A DNA stretch of 64,000 nt. Origin: Rhynchopus sp. YZ270_cl-10 (lineage: Eukaryota > Euglenozoa > Diplonemea > Diplonemida > Diplonemidae). The stretch is taken from assembly GCA_964035575.1 (NCBI GenBank), contig OZ037910.1, positions 682,001 through 746,000 on the forward strand, written 5' to 3'. A model generated the notes under the pieces. It saw only the letters and a list, made by a program, of their open reading frames with translations, searched no databases and was not told the origin of the DNA. This document shows positions 42,051-53,232 of this stretch, piece by piece. Numbering within the stretch: the stretch's first letter is position 1; every line of letters begins with the position of its first letter. The translations under genes were made by a program, and so were the position numbers.

Positions 42051-42547
42051 GGTCAGGAAAGATCTTTTGTCTTTTTTTGTCTTTTTTCGAGAATCTCGGG
42101 AGAAAAAAAAAAAAATCAAGATTTTCAGGATTTTTGTCTTTTTTTTTCAGGATCTCTCGAGATCTTTGAGATCTTTGAAAAATCCTGAAAAAAAAAGGAA
42201 AAAAAAGGAAAAAAAGAGAAAAAAAGATGAAAAAGATCTTGAAAATCTTTTTTTTCTCAAAAAAAAGATAAAAAAGATTTGGGGAATAGTCAGTTATGCC
42301 CTACCCTTTTTTTGAAATGGTCAGAGATACCCGAAAATAAGTTCAGATATTGGTCAGAGATACCCGAAAATAAGTTCAGATATTGGTCAGAGATGCCCCA
42401 TTTTCAAAAATAGGGCATAACTGACCAATATCTGAACTTATTTTCGGGTATTTCGGGTATCTCTGACCATTTCTCAACTTATTTTCGGGCATGTCTGACC
42501 ATATCGCCAACTTTTTTCGGGCACCCCAAAAAAGTTGGTTTTCGGGT

Positions 42548-42602
42548 ATACCCAGATGCCCAGATACCCAGATACCCAGATACCCAGATACCCAGATACC
42601 CA
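42548..42602. repeat. ACCCAGAT tandem array
   Basis: Six to seven copies of an 8-mer ACCCAGAT, one with a CC variant, inside TIR element 2, left of the core. Confidence 0.9.
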
Positions 42603-42700
42603 GGTCCAGGAACAGGTACCCAGGAACAGGAAAAAAGTCGTGAAAGAGCAACCACAGCTCCACATGACAAACACAAAAGTGTCCAGTCACGTGGGGCATT

Positions 42701-44105
42701 CATGCACTGAGGAGATAATGTTCCAACAATTTACAAGAAAGATTACTTAACCTACTGCTGGAGATTGCCAGGTCGTAGTAACACACAAAGTGTGCCTCCG
42801 TTCGGGAAGACCGGATATACTAGAGACCAGAAAGGCCTCAAGAATATCTTCCGGTAGTCAAGGTAGAACCGAGTGAACGGCCCAAGACCCCCGTGGAGAA
42901 GTTAAATGTTGTAATGCTATCAGGTAGAAACTGCGACCACTGTCTTACCCTCCTCAATGCATGGTGGTTGATGTCTTCCACAACAAATTTCCTGTACCCA
43001 GGTACCCAGGTTCCCAGACCCACGCAGTACCACGTCGCAGTACTACGCAAAATTTACCACCAGACCCTGTCTTCGTGCACCTGAAGTACAACGCCGCAGA
43101 CAGGCCAAACATGCGTTGGACTCAGAGGAATGCCCGCTGTGCAGGTATCATGAGAACCAACTCCCAGCAACAAGGGGCGCCTTTTGGCGGGCGTTGTTGA
43201 GGGTGTTTGGGGTGCAAAGTTTTCCACAATTTTGATGCGCGGGTACAGAAGTGTTATCTTGTTCTTTCATCTCTAGGAATGTAAATGTCAATCGCGTTTA
43301 ACTACCACTAGGGCTTGTTCAGTGAACCCACGAGGGGTCGAAGGGGGTTGGTTATCCCATATCTATCAAAGGTTGTGTCGACCAGGCGAAACCACTATGT
43401 TACGCTGTACGTTGTTAAATCCGAAGAAATAACACTTTAGCAGCCGCAGGAAGTTTGCTAAAAAGAGTGCCTCACGCTACACAAACCACCACCCGCGATT
43501 GACTTAGATGTTATAACAAAGAGAATTCAGAACAAAACAACACCCTGCCCCATACACACTAAATTGTCATGCTTCGAGAGCATGCCTGGGCCAAAATTAC
43601 TTGACAAAAAAGGCAACAAGACCACCCACAAGGAGTGTGAAATGTGCACTGGTTTTCTGGGGGAACGCAATATTTTCTTGTGCCTCGTCCTCCGTAAGCA
43701 GAGGACAGACTTTCCGGAAGGTTTCCAAAGTCGAATTTCTTGCACTAGCTATGCTCCCTGGGTTAATGGCTATAGCAGTGACTGACAAAGTGTTCCCACC
43801 CCCAGGTCTTCGTCCACAAACAAATCTAGAATAGATTGATTTGGGTGAAGCCTTGTATTTTGAGTTGTTGAATGTCGGAGAGCGGCGCTCATCGCAATCA
43901 CGGATGCAGTTCAGATTTCACGATCCTGTGATGAGTGTAAATGTGGGGTGTGATTAAGTATGGTGTACAAACGCAGTAGTCGGGAAGGGTGAGGTTAATG
44001 AAAAAAGTGGTAATAACTATGTATTTCCGCGAAATAAGGTAGCCTTTTTTCACGCCACAGAGAGTTTCCTGCTGCACTAATGGTTCCCAAGCGAAGCGAG
44101 GGACC
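42701..44105. repeat. Shared element core, copy 2
   Basis: Aligns to 9605-11005; see that entry. A patch at about 42966-43050 is replaced by CCCAGGTACCCAGG-type sequence, and beyond about 44105 the two elements diverge completely. Confidence 0.85.
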
Positions 44106-44689
44106 ATGTATAAGGGTTTGCGGGTTTGCGGGTATTTACCCCCACTAAAAGTAACTGTGTGTGGGGTAGAGGGGTGAAAATCATACCATGCTGCTTCAAT
44201 ACTGTCTCTGCTGTCGCATTCCCTCATGGTGGGTCACTCACCCACTGGGCAAAAAATCAAAGGGGGTACCCCCAAATAAGTGGGTACCCCAAATAAGTTC
44301 AGAGATACCCGAAAAAAGTTCAGATATACCCGAAAATAAGTTCAGATATAGTCAGTTATGCCCTATTTCTGGTTTTCGGGTATATCTGAACTTATTTTCG
44401 GGTATCTCTGACCATTTCAAAAAAAGGGTAGGGTATAACTGACTATTCCCCAAAAGATTTTGAAAATCTTTTTTTTTTTTTTCAAAGATTTCTCAAGATC
44501 TCGAGATTTTTCATGAAATTTCATGGATTTTTCCAGGATTTTTCAGGATTTTTTCAGGATTTTCCCAGGATTTTCAAATCTTTTCTCTTTTTTTTTTTCT
44601 CCCAAAAATCTTTTTTTTTTTTTTTTTTTTCGGGAGAAGAGGATTTTTTTTCTCGAAAAAAAAAAAAAAAAAAAAGATCTTTCCCGACC

Positions 44690-45148
44690 AGGCCTGGGCC
44701 TAAAGTGGGTGCCCGGGGCCCGATTTTGATTTGATTTTATTTTTTCTAAGGATTTTACACGGGGGGAAAATTATTTTTTCTAAGGATTTTATACGGGGAA
44801 AATTTATTTTTCTAAGGGTTTTTCTTAGGGGAAAAAGTCTGGGGGGTCGGGCAGGGCCCCGTGTGGCTGAGAATAACTCGCACTCTGCCCGGGGAGTGCG
44901 GTACCAAGCCATAATGAACAAAAAAAGTCTCCACCCCGCTTCCTTCGGTCTCGTCCCTTTCACCTCCCGCACAACAGAATAAATAATAATACAGTATGGT
45001 GCGTGTGACTGCAAACGTCGAGGGAACCTTGCTTCTTGCAGTGCTGCAAGTGCTCGCTACCACGGTGGTAGCAAAGTGCATTGCGTTGGCGCACTTGGGC
45101 AGGCCCTGACGGCACTGAGGAACGAAAAAGAAAATAATTCCGCGCCGC
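44690..45148. other. Spacer between TIR element 2 and element M1
   Basis: Carries three tandem copies of a ~33-bp TTTTCTAAGGATTTTACACGG-like unit (about 44743-44830). No gene seen. Confidence 0.5.
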
Positions 45149-46201
45149 CCAGGGCTGCACCTTATAAAAAAATTTGCCTGCGGCGCCATTTTCCCTTTTT
45201 TGCTCTGCAAAAAAGGATTCGCTGAGTGGCTTTGTGGTGTAAAGCTGCATTTTTTATACTGTACCCTATTTTTTTTCCGCCTGCGGCGCCGTTTTATATT
45301 CCTCCCGAACATTCGGGGTGCACGTAGCGCGTAGCGCGCCCGGGTTTAGGACCCCTTCTTGAATTTCGAGGGCGGTTCACGTTACAGTGGGTCCAGAATC
45401 ATAGTTCAATTTAACCCCGCTAAGCAACTCGCTGGTGGTAATGACCAAAACGTGTATCAGCCAAGAACTTGCCCATTTTTTCAAAATGACCCCGTGACAG
45501 TGAGGGTAAAAGCTCGGAAAACCCGAAAAAGGCCAAAAAAAAAACCCCCCGAAAAGGGAAAACCGAGAACATATTTCGGCAGGGGGGCAGCGTGTTCTCA
45601 GAAAAATCCAAAAATTGCCTGTAAAAATCCTTAGAAAAAACCTGGGTGCCCGATCCAAAAAAATGGAAAAAACCCCAGGGTGCCCGCCCACCCCTGTTCC
45701 CGACCCGTGTTTTTTGTTGTTTTGATACAGGGATTTATATACGATTTTTTTCCTTACCAAAAGTGCAAAAAAAGTGAGGTTGCTATTCCTGAGGGGCCTG
45801 GAGGCACGGAGGGGCTTTTTTGAAGAAATGGACTTCAGATTGAAGTATCATCATTGTACTAGCCCAGGGGGCTTCACTGTCTAGGGCTCCAGCAGGTCCC
45901 ACATGCACTATGCCTGACTCCAGCACGCAAGGTAGCATTCACAGCACCTTTCACCCCTTCAGGAGGAGTGCACAAAAGGGCACCCGGATGCAATTTTTCA
46001 CCCATATCAGGACTCATGACTCAATTTTTTTTGCGAAGCAAAAAAAAAATAATATAATATGGCGCCGCAGGCGAAAAAAAATTGGGGTACGGTGTAAAAA
46101 TCTAGCCTTTTACACCCCAGAGTCACTCAACGAACCCTTTTTTGCGGAGCAAAAAAGGAAAAATGGCGCCGCAGGCAAAAAAAATTTGGGTACAGCCTGT
46201 A
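45149..46201. mobile_element. TIR element M1 (~1.05 kb)
   Basis: The left end (CCAGGGCTGCACC, AATTTGCCTGCGGCGCCATT, TTTTGCTCTGCAAAAAAGG) is the inverse of the right end (46035-46201: TTTTTTGCGGAGCAAAAAAG, AATGGCGCCGCAGGC, TACAGCC). The interior (45345-45560) matches the reverse complement of 56795-57010. No transposase frame is evident, so it is probably non-autonomous. Confidence 0.7.
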
Positions 46202-46765
46202 TGGTACGGGATTTCATGGTGCGATCAGCAACCCAGTTCCCCAAAAAATGCAAAAAACTTTTTCTCCAAATCTGCAAAAGTTTTTTTTTTTTTTCAAAAC
46301 TGAGGTTCAGCCTCAGTTCTACTATGGTATATAAATCTCTGTTTTGATAACTCAATTCATTGAAACCGAAGAAATGCGTCATCAACGAGGTGCACATCTC
46401 TCACGGTTTATCTCTTTTTTTTTGAAAATATAAACAAAAGCTTTGGGGGGAAAAGAAATCGAAGTCATATCACAGTGTATGGCTTTATCTCGATAAACGA
46501 TTTGTGATGGGTGACTTAAGTACATTACAACCTAGGTTCATCAACACTTTCCTTATCTAAAAACCCCCTCATTACGTTTTATTTTGTTTGAAGCACAAAA
46601 CAATAAAAGAAACCCACTCCTTCACTAGGGGAATACCCTGTAAATTGTCATCAAGATAACACACCATAGTGGACCATAATACGGTTATATTCTGCGTAAG
46701 AATTACCCTTATAATGCATTTAACATAACACAACAGAGCTTCTCCCGACCAAACACATCACAACA
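46202..46765. other. Intergenic region upstream of Sub2
   Basis: AT-rich. It contains a TATTCTGCGTAAGAATTACC motif (46689) shared with 33911, 77 bp before the ATG. No gene seen. Confidence 0.5.
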
Positions 46766-49700
46766 ATGACTGACACAAAGAAAGAGGAGGGAGAGACTGA
46801 CCTGCTCGACTTCGAAGATGAGGAGGCACAGCCCACCACCAACGAGCAGCGCGCAGACGCTGGATACTCCACGGCGCAGATCCGTGGGTTCCGTGAGTTC
46901 CTTCTGAAGCCTGAGCTCAACAGAGCCATCACCGACAACGGTTTCGAGCACCCGTCTGAGGTTCAGCATCAAGCGATCCCCGCAGCAATGCTTGGACAAG
47001 ACATTCTCGCGCAGGCAAAGTCCGGTATGGGTAAGACCGCCGTCTTCGTTCTGTCCGTGCTTCACCAGATCGAGAAGCGTGACGACAAGGTCGTGCAGGC
47101 AATCTGCCTTGTGCACACCCGTGAACTGGCATACCAGATCCAGCGTGAGTTCGTGCGTTTCTCGAAGTACCTCCCGTACGCGCAGGTGGCCGTATTCTAC
47201 GGAGGAATCCCTGTCGCACAAAACGTTGCGCTCCTCAACAAGAAGGGTGACGACTTCCCCACCATCGTGGTCGGAACCCCCGGACGTCTTACCGACCTTG
47301 TGAAGCGTGGCAAGCTTCTGACAGACCACGTGAAGTACTTCGTCATGGACGAGGCGGATCAGCTTTTGGAGAAGCTCGACATGCGCCGTGACGTGCAGGA
47401 CGTGTTCATGAAGTGCCCCTCGAGCAAGCAGGTGCTTATGTTCAGTGCAACACTGGCGAAGGACATCCGTGAGCTGGCGAAGAAGTTCATGAAGTATGCA
47501 CCACACCCACACCCACACCCACTCCCCCCACCACTACCTTCCACACCACCTCACTCTTAACACCTCATCTCTCTCTCCTGCCGCAGGGACCCCCTCGAGA
47601 TCTACGTCGACTCGCAATCGAAGCTGACCCTGCACGGTCTGCAGCAGTACTACGTCGAGGTGGAGGAGAAGCAGAAGAACCGCAAACTGAAAGACCTGCT
47701 CGACGCGCTTGAGTTCAACCAGGTCATGATCTTCGTGAGCAAACCGAACCGCGCCACTGCCCTGAACGCGATGCTCCTGGAGTGTGGCTTCCCGTCCACA
47801 TGCATCCACGGACGGTATGACGATCATTTCCCCTTTGAAGTGTTTAAAGTGTCCCTCCAATTACCGTATGTGTCATGCCCACCCACCACAGCATGCAGCA
47901 GAAGGAGCGTATCGAGACCTACCAGGCCTTCAAGGAGTTCAAGAGCCGTATCTGCGTGGCAACGAACCTGTTCGGACGTGGTATCGACATTGACCGTGTG
48001 AACATCGTGATCCAGTACGACATGGCGGAGTCTGCGGACACCTACCTCCACAGAGTTGGACGTGCCGGTATGTAGAAAAGGCAGTTAATTCACAGAACTA
48101 TAGGGGACACCCACCACGGTGTCCTGACCTAGAAACAGCAACAAAAAGCAAGGCGCAAATAGGTGACAGGACTTATTGCGACATTGCCTGGCAAGGTGTC
48201 ACCCCTAACCCTCTTGTCTCGAGGGGGATGAGGCTGGTGTTGCTTCTGTTTTCTATGGTAGAGCTGTACACATGACCACCCCTTTTCAGGACGTTTCGGA
48301 ACCAAGGGACTGGCGATCTGCTTCCTGACCAACGACGAGCGCGAGAAGGACCCCAAGAGCACCGACCCCGTGCTCTCCGACAAGGAGGTCATGACCGCCG
48401 TGCAGGAGCGCTTCGAGGTATTCATTGTTGCCTTATTTTTTTTTCTCTTTTTCGCGGATCTATCAAAGTGTCTTTTTTGTGCCTAACGCGTAGTGTAACA
48501 GTATTTCCCCCCCCCTGAATTCCCTTTGCGTGAAACAGGTTTTTACACCCCTTTTTGCGTTCAACGAAATAAAACACTGTTATTTTTATCAAGATCAGTT
48601 GGCAGATGATATTGTCTAATTGTTGCAGCAATAAGGCACACATCTCTTTTATATTACAGTAAAGTGCATTTTTTTTTTTTTTTTTGTACACTGTTCACAA
48701 GAGGGCTGCTGTATTTTTATTCCTACGAAGCTTGCTTTAAAGGGGAAATAGTATTACCGGTACGGTCGCCAATCATTCCTCAAACAGGAGGATTGTGCAA
48801 TCAACGAAAAAAACCTTTTTTCCTTTTACTTACCTACCGATCCTACTATTTCAACAGGGTAGATCCTTATTTTCGCTAAAAAGGCTGAAAATCCCAGATT
48901 TATTTTCGTTTTTTTCCTTTTTTTTTCTCTCCCGTTTTTGAAATTTTTCGGCGCAGGCCTGACCCTACCGGTTTGTCCGCGAGCGAAGCGAGCGGAAAAA
49001 ATGAGTGACGGTCTAAAAAAAAATCTAACAAGCAGGTTGGTACCGTACTGAGGCAGAATAGTGGTGTTTTTTGACACATCTCAGCTGTCGTAGAACTAGA
49101 CCCCAGGGGATAATATAGGTTTTGGGGGTTTTCGCTGAAACTCGGTCGAGCCCAACCCAGCTCGTTAGGGCCTCCGGCGGAATGTGAGAATTCCTCGGTT
49201 ATCCTACTGCGGAGTTCGGCACTGCATTGATATTTGCACCAGGCACACGCAGTGACCTCAGTATATTTACAAAAAGAAACGGCGGTCGTGGCACCCATGG
49301 CGAAGCCACGGTACGCAACATTTCTAAAATTGCGCTCAAAATTGCAGATATTTACTGCCAAACTAGTCATGGAAGGGTGGGTTGCAATCTTGCGCCGCAG
49401 GCACGGTACGCTACTTTTTTTCTTTCGCATGCTTCCTTTTCCTTCGGCGTTTGACCAATTAAATCGCATTCTGGCTGTGACCCTTGTCGGACACTGCGCC
49501 CTCTGACAAGGGTAATACTTTCTAGAAACATTCTGAAAAAAAGTGGTAGTGCCCGGCATTAGCAAGAAAATTTCCAAAATTAAATAGGTAGTGCCGATGC
49601 ACCAGCAGTTTGGGTAGGCGAGACAGCATGGGTGAACCTCCGCGAGCGCAGCGAGCGGAAATTTTTTTTCGCAGTTTTTGGGAAAAGTTCAAAATCCCAC

Positions 49701-50421
49701 CAAAAATTAAGTGGGGATTTTCGACAACAATACTGGGGCCCCTATGGGTTTTTGGATTTTGGCCTAACAGTGTTGTGTTTCTGCCTTGGTCCGGTTGAAG
49801 TCTTTATTACTGGATCTCATACTCCGTACAGGTGACCCATACCCGACCTTTAACACACATGCACTTCTTCGAAACCTCCACCCTCAGCACCAACCTTTTT
49901 ACAATGGTCCGCTTTGCGGGTTTGCGGACATAGTAATTGTGTTCTTCAAGGTTATGCTTCAAAATCGTCTTATGCAAGGTGACACTGAGAATTGACACTC
50001 ATTGGTCCTTGTCTTATGAACTGAAGACAAATATTAAAGGGGCATTAAGGGGCGGGCCGAAGGCCAGCCAAAAAAAACGGTAGCGAACTTTTATTTTTTT
50101 TTCCTTTTGGTTTCCCCCTTATTTTGACTTTCCGGATCGATTGCGGACCGTGGTGGTGCCACTCTGTGCCTGGAAATTAGTAGGTAACCAAAAAAATGGG
50201 CCAGAGAAAAAAGGAAAAAAAAAAAGGAAAAAAAAATAAAAAATCTCGAATCCTTATTTTCACTTTCGCTAAGGATCTACCCTGTATTTCAAGTCAACTT
50301 TTTTTTTTGTGTCGCAATTTGCAAAATCTCACAACGAAACTCTTTTCTCTCTTCCACCTTACAGGTCGACGTCCAGCCCCTTCCCGACACTATCAGCGTC
50401 GAGTCGTACATGCAGAACTGA
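46766..50421 (+). CDS. SUB2: DEAD-box mRNA export/splicing helicase Sub2/UAP56 (DDX39), five exons
   Basis: Exons 46766-47493, 47587-47814, 47892-48067, 48290-48417 and 50365-50421 join in frame to 438 aa. Motifs in order: Q-motif region [14 protein letters not shown], Walker [28 protein letters not shown] (human UAP56 has DECD), FSATL, then [19 protein letters not shown] and [17 protein letters not shown]. The spliced IHG-R-MQQKER replaces the usual IHRGMPQEER. The last exon encodes [18 protein letters not shown], matching the UAP56 C-terminus. It remodels RNA-protein complexes in splicing and TREX-dependent mRNA export. Donors are GTATGC, GTATGA, GTATGT and GTATTC. Intron 4 (1947 bp) holds repeats; the other three are 93, 77 and 222 bp. 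Confidence 0.94.
48679..48725 (+). repeat. Family B 3' part in Sub2 intron 4
   Basis: TTTGTACACTGTTCACAAGA then GGGCTGCTGTATTTTTATTC: a diverged relative of the family B 3' half. Confidence 0.55.
49285..49440 (+). repeat. Family K repeat in Sub2 intron 4
   Basis: GGCGAAGCCACGGTACGCAA ... GCGCCGCAGGCACGGTACGC. Inverse of 30880-31130. It sits between two direct copies of a CCGCGAGCG(A/C)AGCGAGCGGA word (48977, 49639), which may bound a larger insertion. Confidence 0.75.
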
Positions 50422-51511
50422 AGAGCCGTATTCGCTGTGCAGACACACTACAAGGAACATCTTGTACCCCGAGGCAAAGGTGGAACAAAAATGAAGTAAC
50501 CGAGCAAAAAAAATAATTGGGACCGCCTTGCGTAAATTTACCCCCCCTTTCACCCCTCAGATATGTTGTGTTTAACTCCCCACGTTTTCCCCCCGGACCC
50601 CCACACACATACCGACCCCCTTTCGAAACAAAAAGTGTTTTTTTTTTTACCCCCTTTCTCCCTTTGTGTTCAAACAAAGGGAGGTTTTTTAAAAAAAAAA
50701 GTTTTATACAGGGATATACTTCCTGCTTGGGGAAAATACTGTTTTAAAAAGTTGGTTTCTTTGTGTCAATTTGTAAAACTTTTTTTTTTTGTGAATCACG
50801 GATGGGAAAGGCGGTCAAAAAGGGGGGGGATGGGTTTTTTAACATTATAGTTTATAAATTTTAATAAATCAGTGTTTGTTTGTTTGTTTGTTTTTTTTTC
50901 TCAAATTTGCTTTATACAGGGGGATTCTATTCTACAACTCGGAACACCCACCTCTCTCCCTTGAATCAAAGAAATGCCTTTGTCTCAAGGACAGTTTAAA
51001 AAACAACAAAAAAAAAAAAGTTAAGTTTGTGGAGCTCTCTGTTCCCCCCATCCCCTCCACACCCCCCCTCCCTTTTATATTTTTGAGAGATATAACAAAA
51101 AAAAGTGCCAGATTACGCGAAGGAAAAAGTAAATTGCATTTTTCGCATTTTTTTTTGTGTTTTTTTTTTGTCAGCCAAACGTCCATCTGTTCAACCTGAA
51201 CAGTAAACAAATGTTTTAAAAAAATATGGGATCTTATTTGCGGTAATTTTTTCTTTTTTTTCCCATCCCTTTTTCCTTTCAAAAAATGTCCTGAATGGAA
51301 CGCCACACAAACCCGGCGACAAAATACACCAAAAAAATACGGACGAGAAAATAAAAGACCAAAGTACAGCAAAAGCAGACGGGATTTAAAAAGTACCCCT
51401 TCCCCCGCTTCTCTCCTCTCTTACCTCAAATTTTTGTTCTTTTCTACGCACACTACTTTCTGAGCGGAAAGTATCACGTCGTTCACCCCCAACTGTCCTC
51501 CGCAACACCAG

Positions 51512-51918
51512 ATCCTAGATGTATTGAACCGTCAATGCATCAAACAACTACAAGAAGGAGAGAGAATGGCTACTCTCACTTTTTTTTTGTAAACACACAG
51601 TGTCATTGGAAACTGAACATACGATGCAGTACAGTGTCTTTTCCACTTCCTTTTTAGAGGTTCGCTATATGGAGTACAGGGAGCCAGGTTGCGCGGTCCT
51701 GTGAAGTGGTAGCGCCGTCTGGTACCTCGATGGACTGTGACGACTCACTGGTCTCACTTTCCGCACGCTTTGCGCTTCGTCCCCTTGCCTTGCTTGCTTA
51801 AAGTTAACCGTCATCAGGTTCTCTCCTTCGTTACCCTCCGGGAGCGCCAATAGAGCTTTTTTTTTTTATACTCAGACAACATTCCGCCAGTTACTGAGAA
51901 GATCAATCGGGACAACCC
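51512..51918 (+). CDS. Possible multi-exon small gene (unassigned, low confidence)
   Basis: Two stretches look protein-coding in otherwise homopolymer DNA. After CAACACCAG (ends about 51511) the frame reads ILDVLNRQCIKQLQEGERMA. After TATACTCA (about 51880) a frame reads DNIPPVTEKINRDNPYKAR then TGA, like a C-terminus. Between them, 51658-51800 is also GC-rich and open in more than one frame after CTTTTTAG. Donors are not clean GTATG, so I cannot give a firm exon chain. I recognise no family. Confidence 0.28.
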
Positions 51919-52087
51919 TTACAAGGCGAGATGAACCGCAGTGCACGCCCAGAGGAGTGAGAGTCACATTTGATGTGTGGGGATTTTTTTTTTTTTTTTG
52001 GTTAACATTCTCATTGTAAAAGAGGTCCTCAGGGAGGCTTTTGTATCTCCTATACGGGCAAAGTCATTAGATTTCCTTTTATACATT

Positions 52088-52190
52088 CTACTGTTGTAGA
52101 TTACAGGGTACTTTTGTGCTTTCATCCGGATGGCTGGCATTGTACAGTGGGTCAGTCAGAGGTGTGTGTCTGCATCAATAACCACAGTTT
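52088..52190 (+). repeat. Family N repeat, copy 1
   Basis: CTACTGTTGTAG, GGGTACTTTTGTGCTTTCAT, GGATGGCTGGCAT, GTACAGTGGGTCAGTC and GTGTGTCTGCATCAA blocks are shared with 55947-56050. It lies about 100 bp before the start codon of the LRR-like gene. Confidence 0.8.
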
Positions 52191-52286
52191 GTATTGTCAA
52201 TTCCTCCTCTCCTCTCCTACCCTACCCCCATATCCCCATATCCCCCATATACTCCTATTCCAATCAACCCTACAGAACACAAAGCA

Positions 52287-53159
52287 ATGGGGTTGTTCAG
52301 ATGTTTAGGGTGTTTTACAGTAGAAAACTTGGACAGCAATATGGAGGAGGCGACTGGGTTAGTGAGCACCCGGGTCTTGAAAAACCCTTTGGAGCTGCAG
52401 AGCCAGCTGGGGAAGTGCAAGATATTTGAGAGCGTGAGTCTTGAGACGTATTGCGGTACTGCGGGGGATACGGATGCACAGAACAGCCCTTCGAACTCTC
52501 CGGCAAGCACTGCACGAGCTAAGGTAGATTCTCGCATGATCGCCAACTATCTTGATGCATTAGGAAGCGCGGACGGCAACAATCAATACACCCTCGTCAT
52601 ACGAGGCCCTCTCAACTATGGCCAAAACGACAACTCTCTTACCCTCATGCTCGACGACCTCGAAGTGCTTCTCACAGAGGAAACCGACCCCAGAAAGTTT
52701 TCTCTAAAGGGCATCAAATTATACGATTTGGACGTAAAATTCCCGGTTACGTCGTTCGTAAACAATCTGTTGATGTCTGGTGGGGTAGCGTCCTTTTCAA
52801 TGTCATCCTGCAATGTGTCGCCTGCTGTTATGAGTGGTGGTATTCATATTTCTCGGTCACCTACGTTGCGGAGTGTTACCTTTAAGGGTTGTGCGTTAAC
52901 GGATACACATCTTGGCTGTCTGCAGGCATCTCTTAAGGAAAGCGTGGTGCTCCCGAACCTCCAAAACCTGCACCTCAACGGCTCATTCCTGCAGGAGTCC
53001 ATCACAGCGCTGCTCACCCTCCTTGAGGATCGTGCGCGGGAGCTTCGATCCCTCTCTCTTCCAAAACGACATGAACAGTTCACCAAACAGCACAGTATAT
53101 CTACCACACTCCCACACCTCATCCTCAATGGGAAAAAGGTACGCCATGTTCTGACATAG
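52287..53159 (+). CDS. Leucine-rich-repeat-like protein with possible N-myristoylation site
   Basis: 290 aa from the ATG at 52287, chosen because the upstream frame is Pro/Tyr/Ile-rich UTR-like sequence. The N-terminus MGLFRCLGC has Gly2 and nearby cysteines, compatible with myristoylation and palmitoylation; the cell has UNC119 (23158-25080), which binds such cargo. The C-terminal two thirds has irregular LRR-like spacing (LRSVTFKGCALTDTHLGCL, LPNLQNLHLNGSFLQESITAL, LRSLSLPK, LPHLILNGKK). A GTACGC after NGKK could be a donor. Unspliced, the frame ends six codons later, a normal distance for LRR ends. Function unknown. Confidence 0.7.
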   Translation: MGLFRCLGCFTVENLDSNMEEATGLVSTRVLKNPLELQSQLGKCKIFESVSLETYCGTAGDTDAQNSPSNSPASTARAKVDSRMIANYLDALGSADGNNQYTLVIRGPLNYGQNDNSLTLMLDDLEVLLTEETDPRKFSLKGIKLYDLDVKFPVTSFVNNLLMSGGVASFSMSSCNVSPAVMSGGIHISRSPTLRSVTFKGCALTDTHLGCLQASLKESVVLPNLQNLHLNGSFLQESITALLTLLEDRARELRSLSLPKRHEQFTKQHSISTTLPHLILNGKKVRHVLT

Positions 53160-53232
53160 AGGGGAGAAAGAAGGGGTGTGTGTGTTAATGCTGGATTTCT
53201 GCCTTCATTGATGGAGAAAAACGTAGATCCCC

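Larger units (their letters stand above)
42051..44689. mobile_element. Foldback-like TIR element 2 (2.64 kb)
   Basis: Outer ends GGTCAGGAAAGATCTTTT and its inverse AAAAGATCTTTCCCGACC. About 230 bp of A/T-rich imperfect inverted repeats follow. They lead into a sharply conserved inverted pair, GGGGAATAGTCAGTTATGCC (42281) / ...TATAACTGACTATTCCCC (to 44451). Arrays of GATACCCGAAAATAAGTTCA in both orientations come next (42326-42500, 44290-44425). The centre carries the core shared with the element at 9297-11963. Total length is nearly the same as element 1, but the TIR sequences share nothing recognisable with it. No intact transposase is visible. Confidence 0.83.
50422..52286. other. Intergenic region, mostly homopolymer
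   Basis: T/A-rich to about 51480, then the candidate small exons at 51512-51918, then a family N repeat at 52088-52190 just before the LRR-like gene. Confidence 0.5.

Noticed and set aside
44513-44734. Phe/Lys-rich frames in the AT-rich arms of TIR element 2
   Set aside because: Low-complexity translation of A/T runs.
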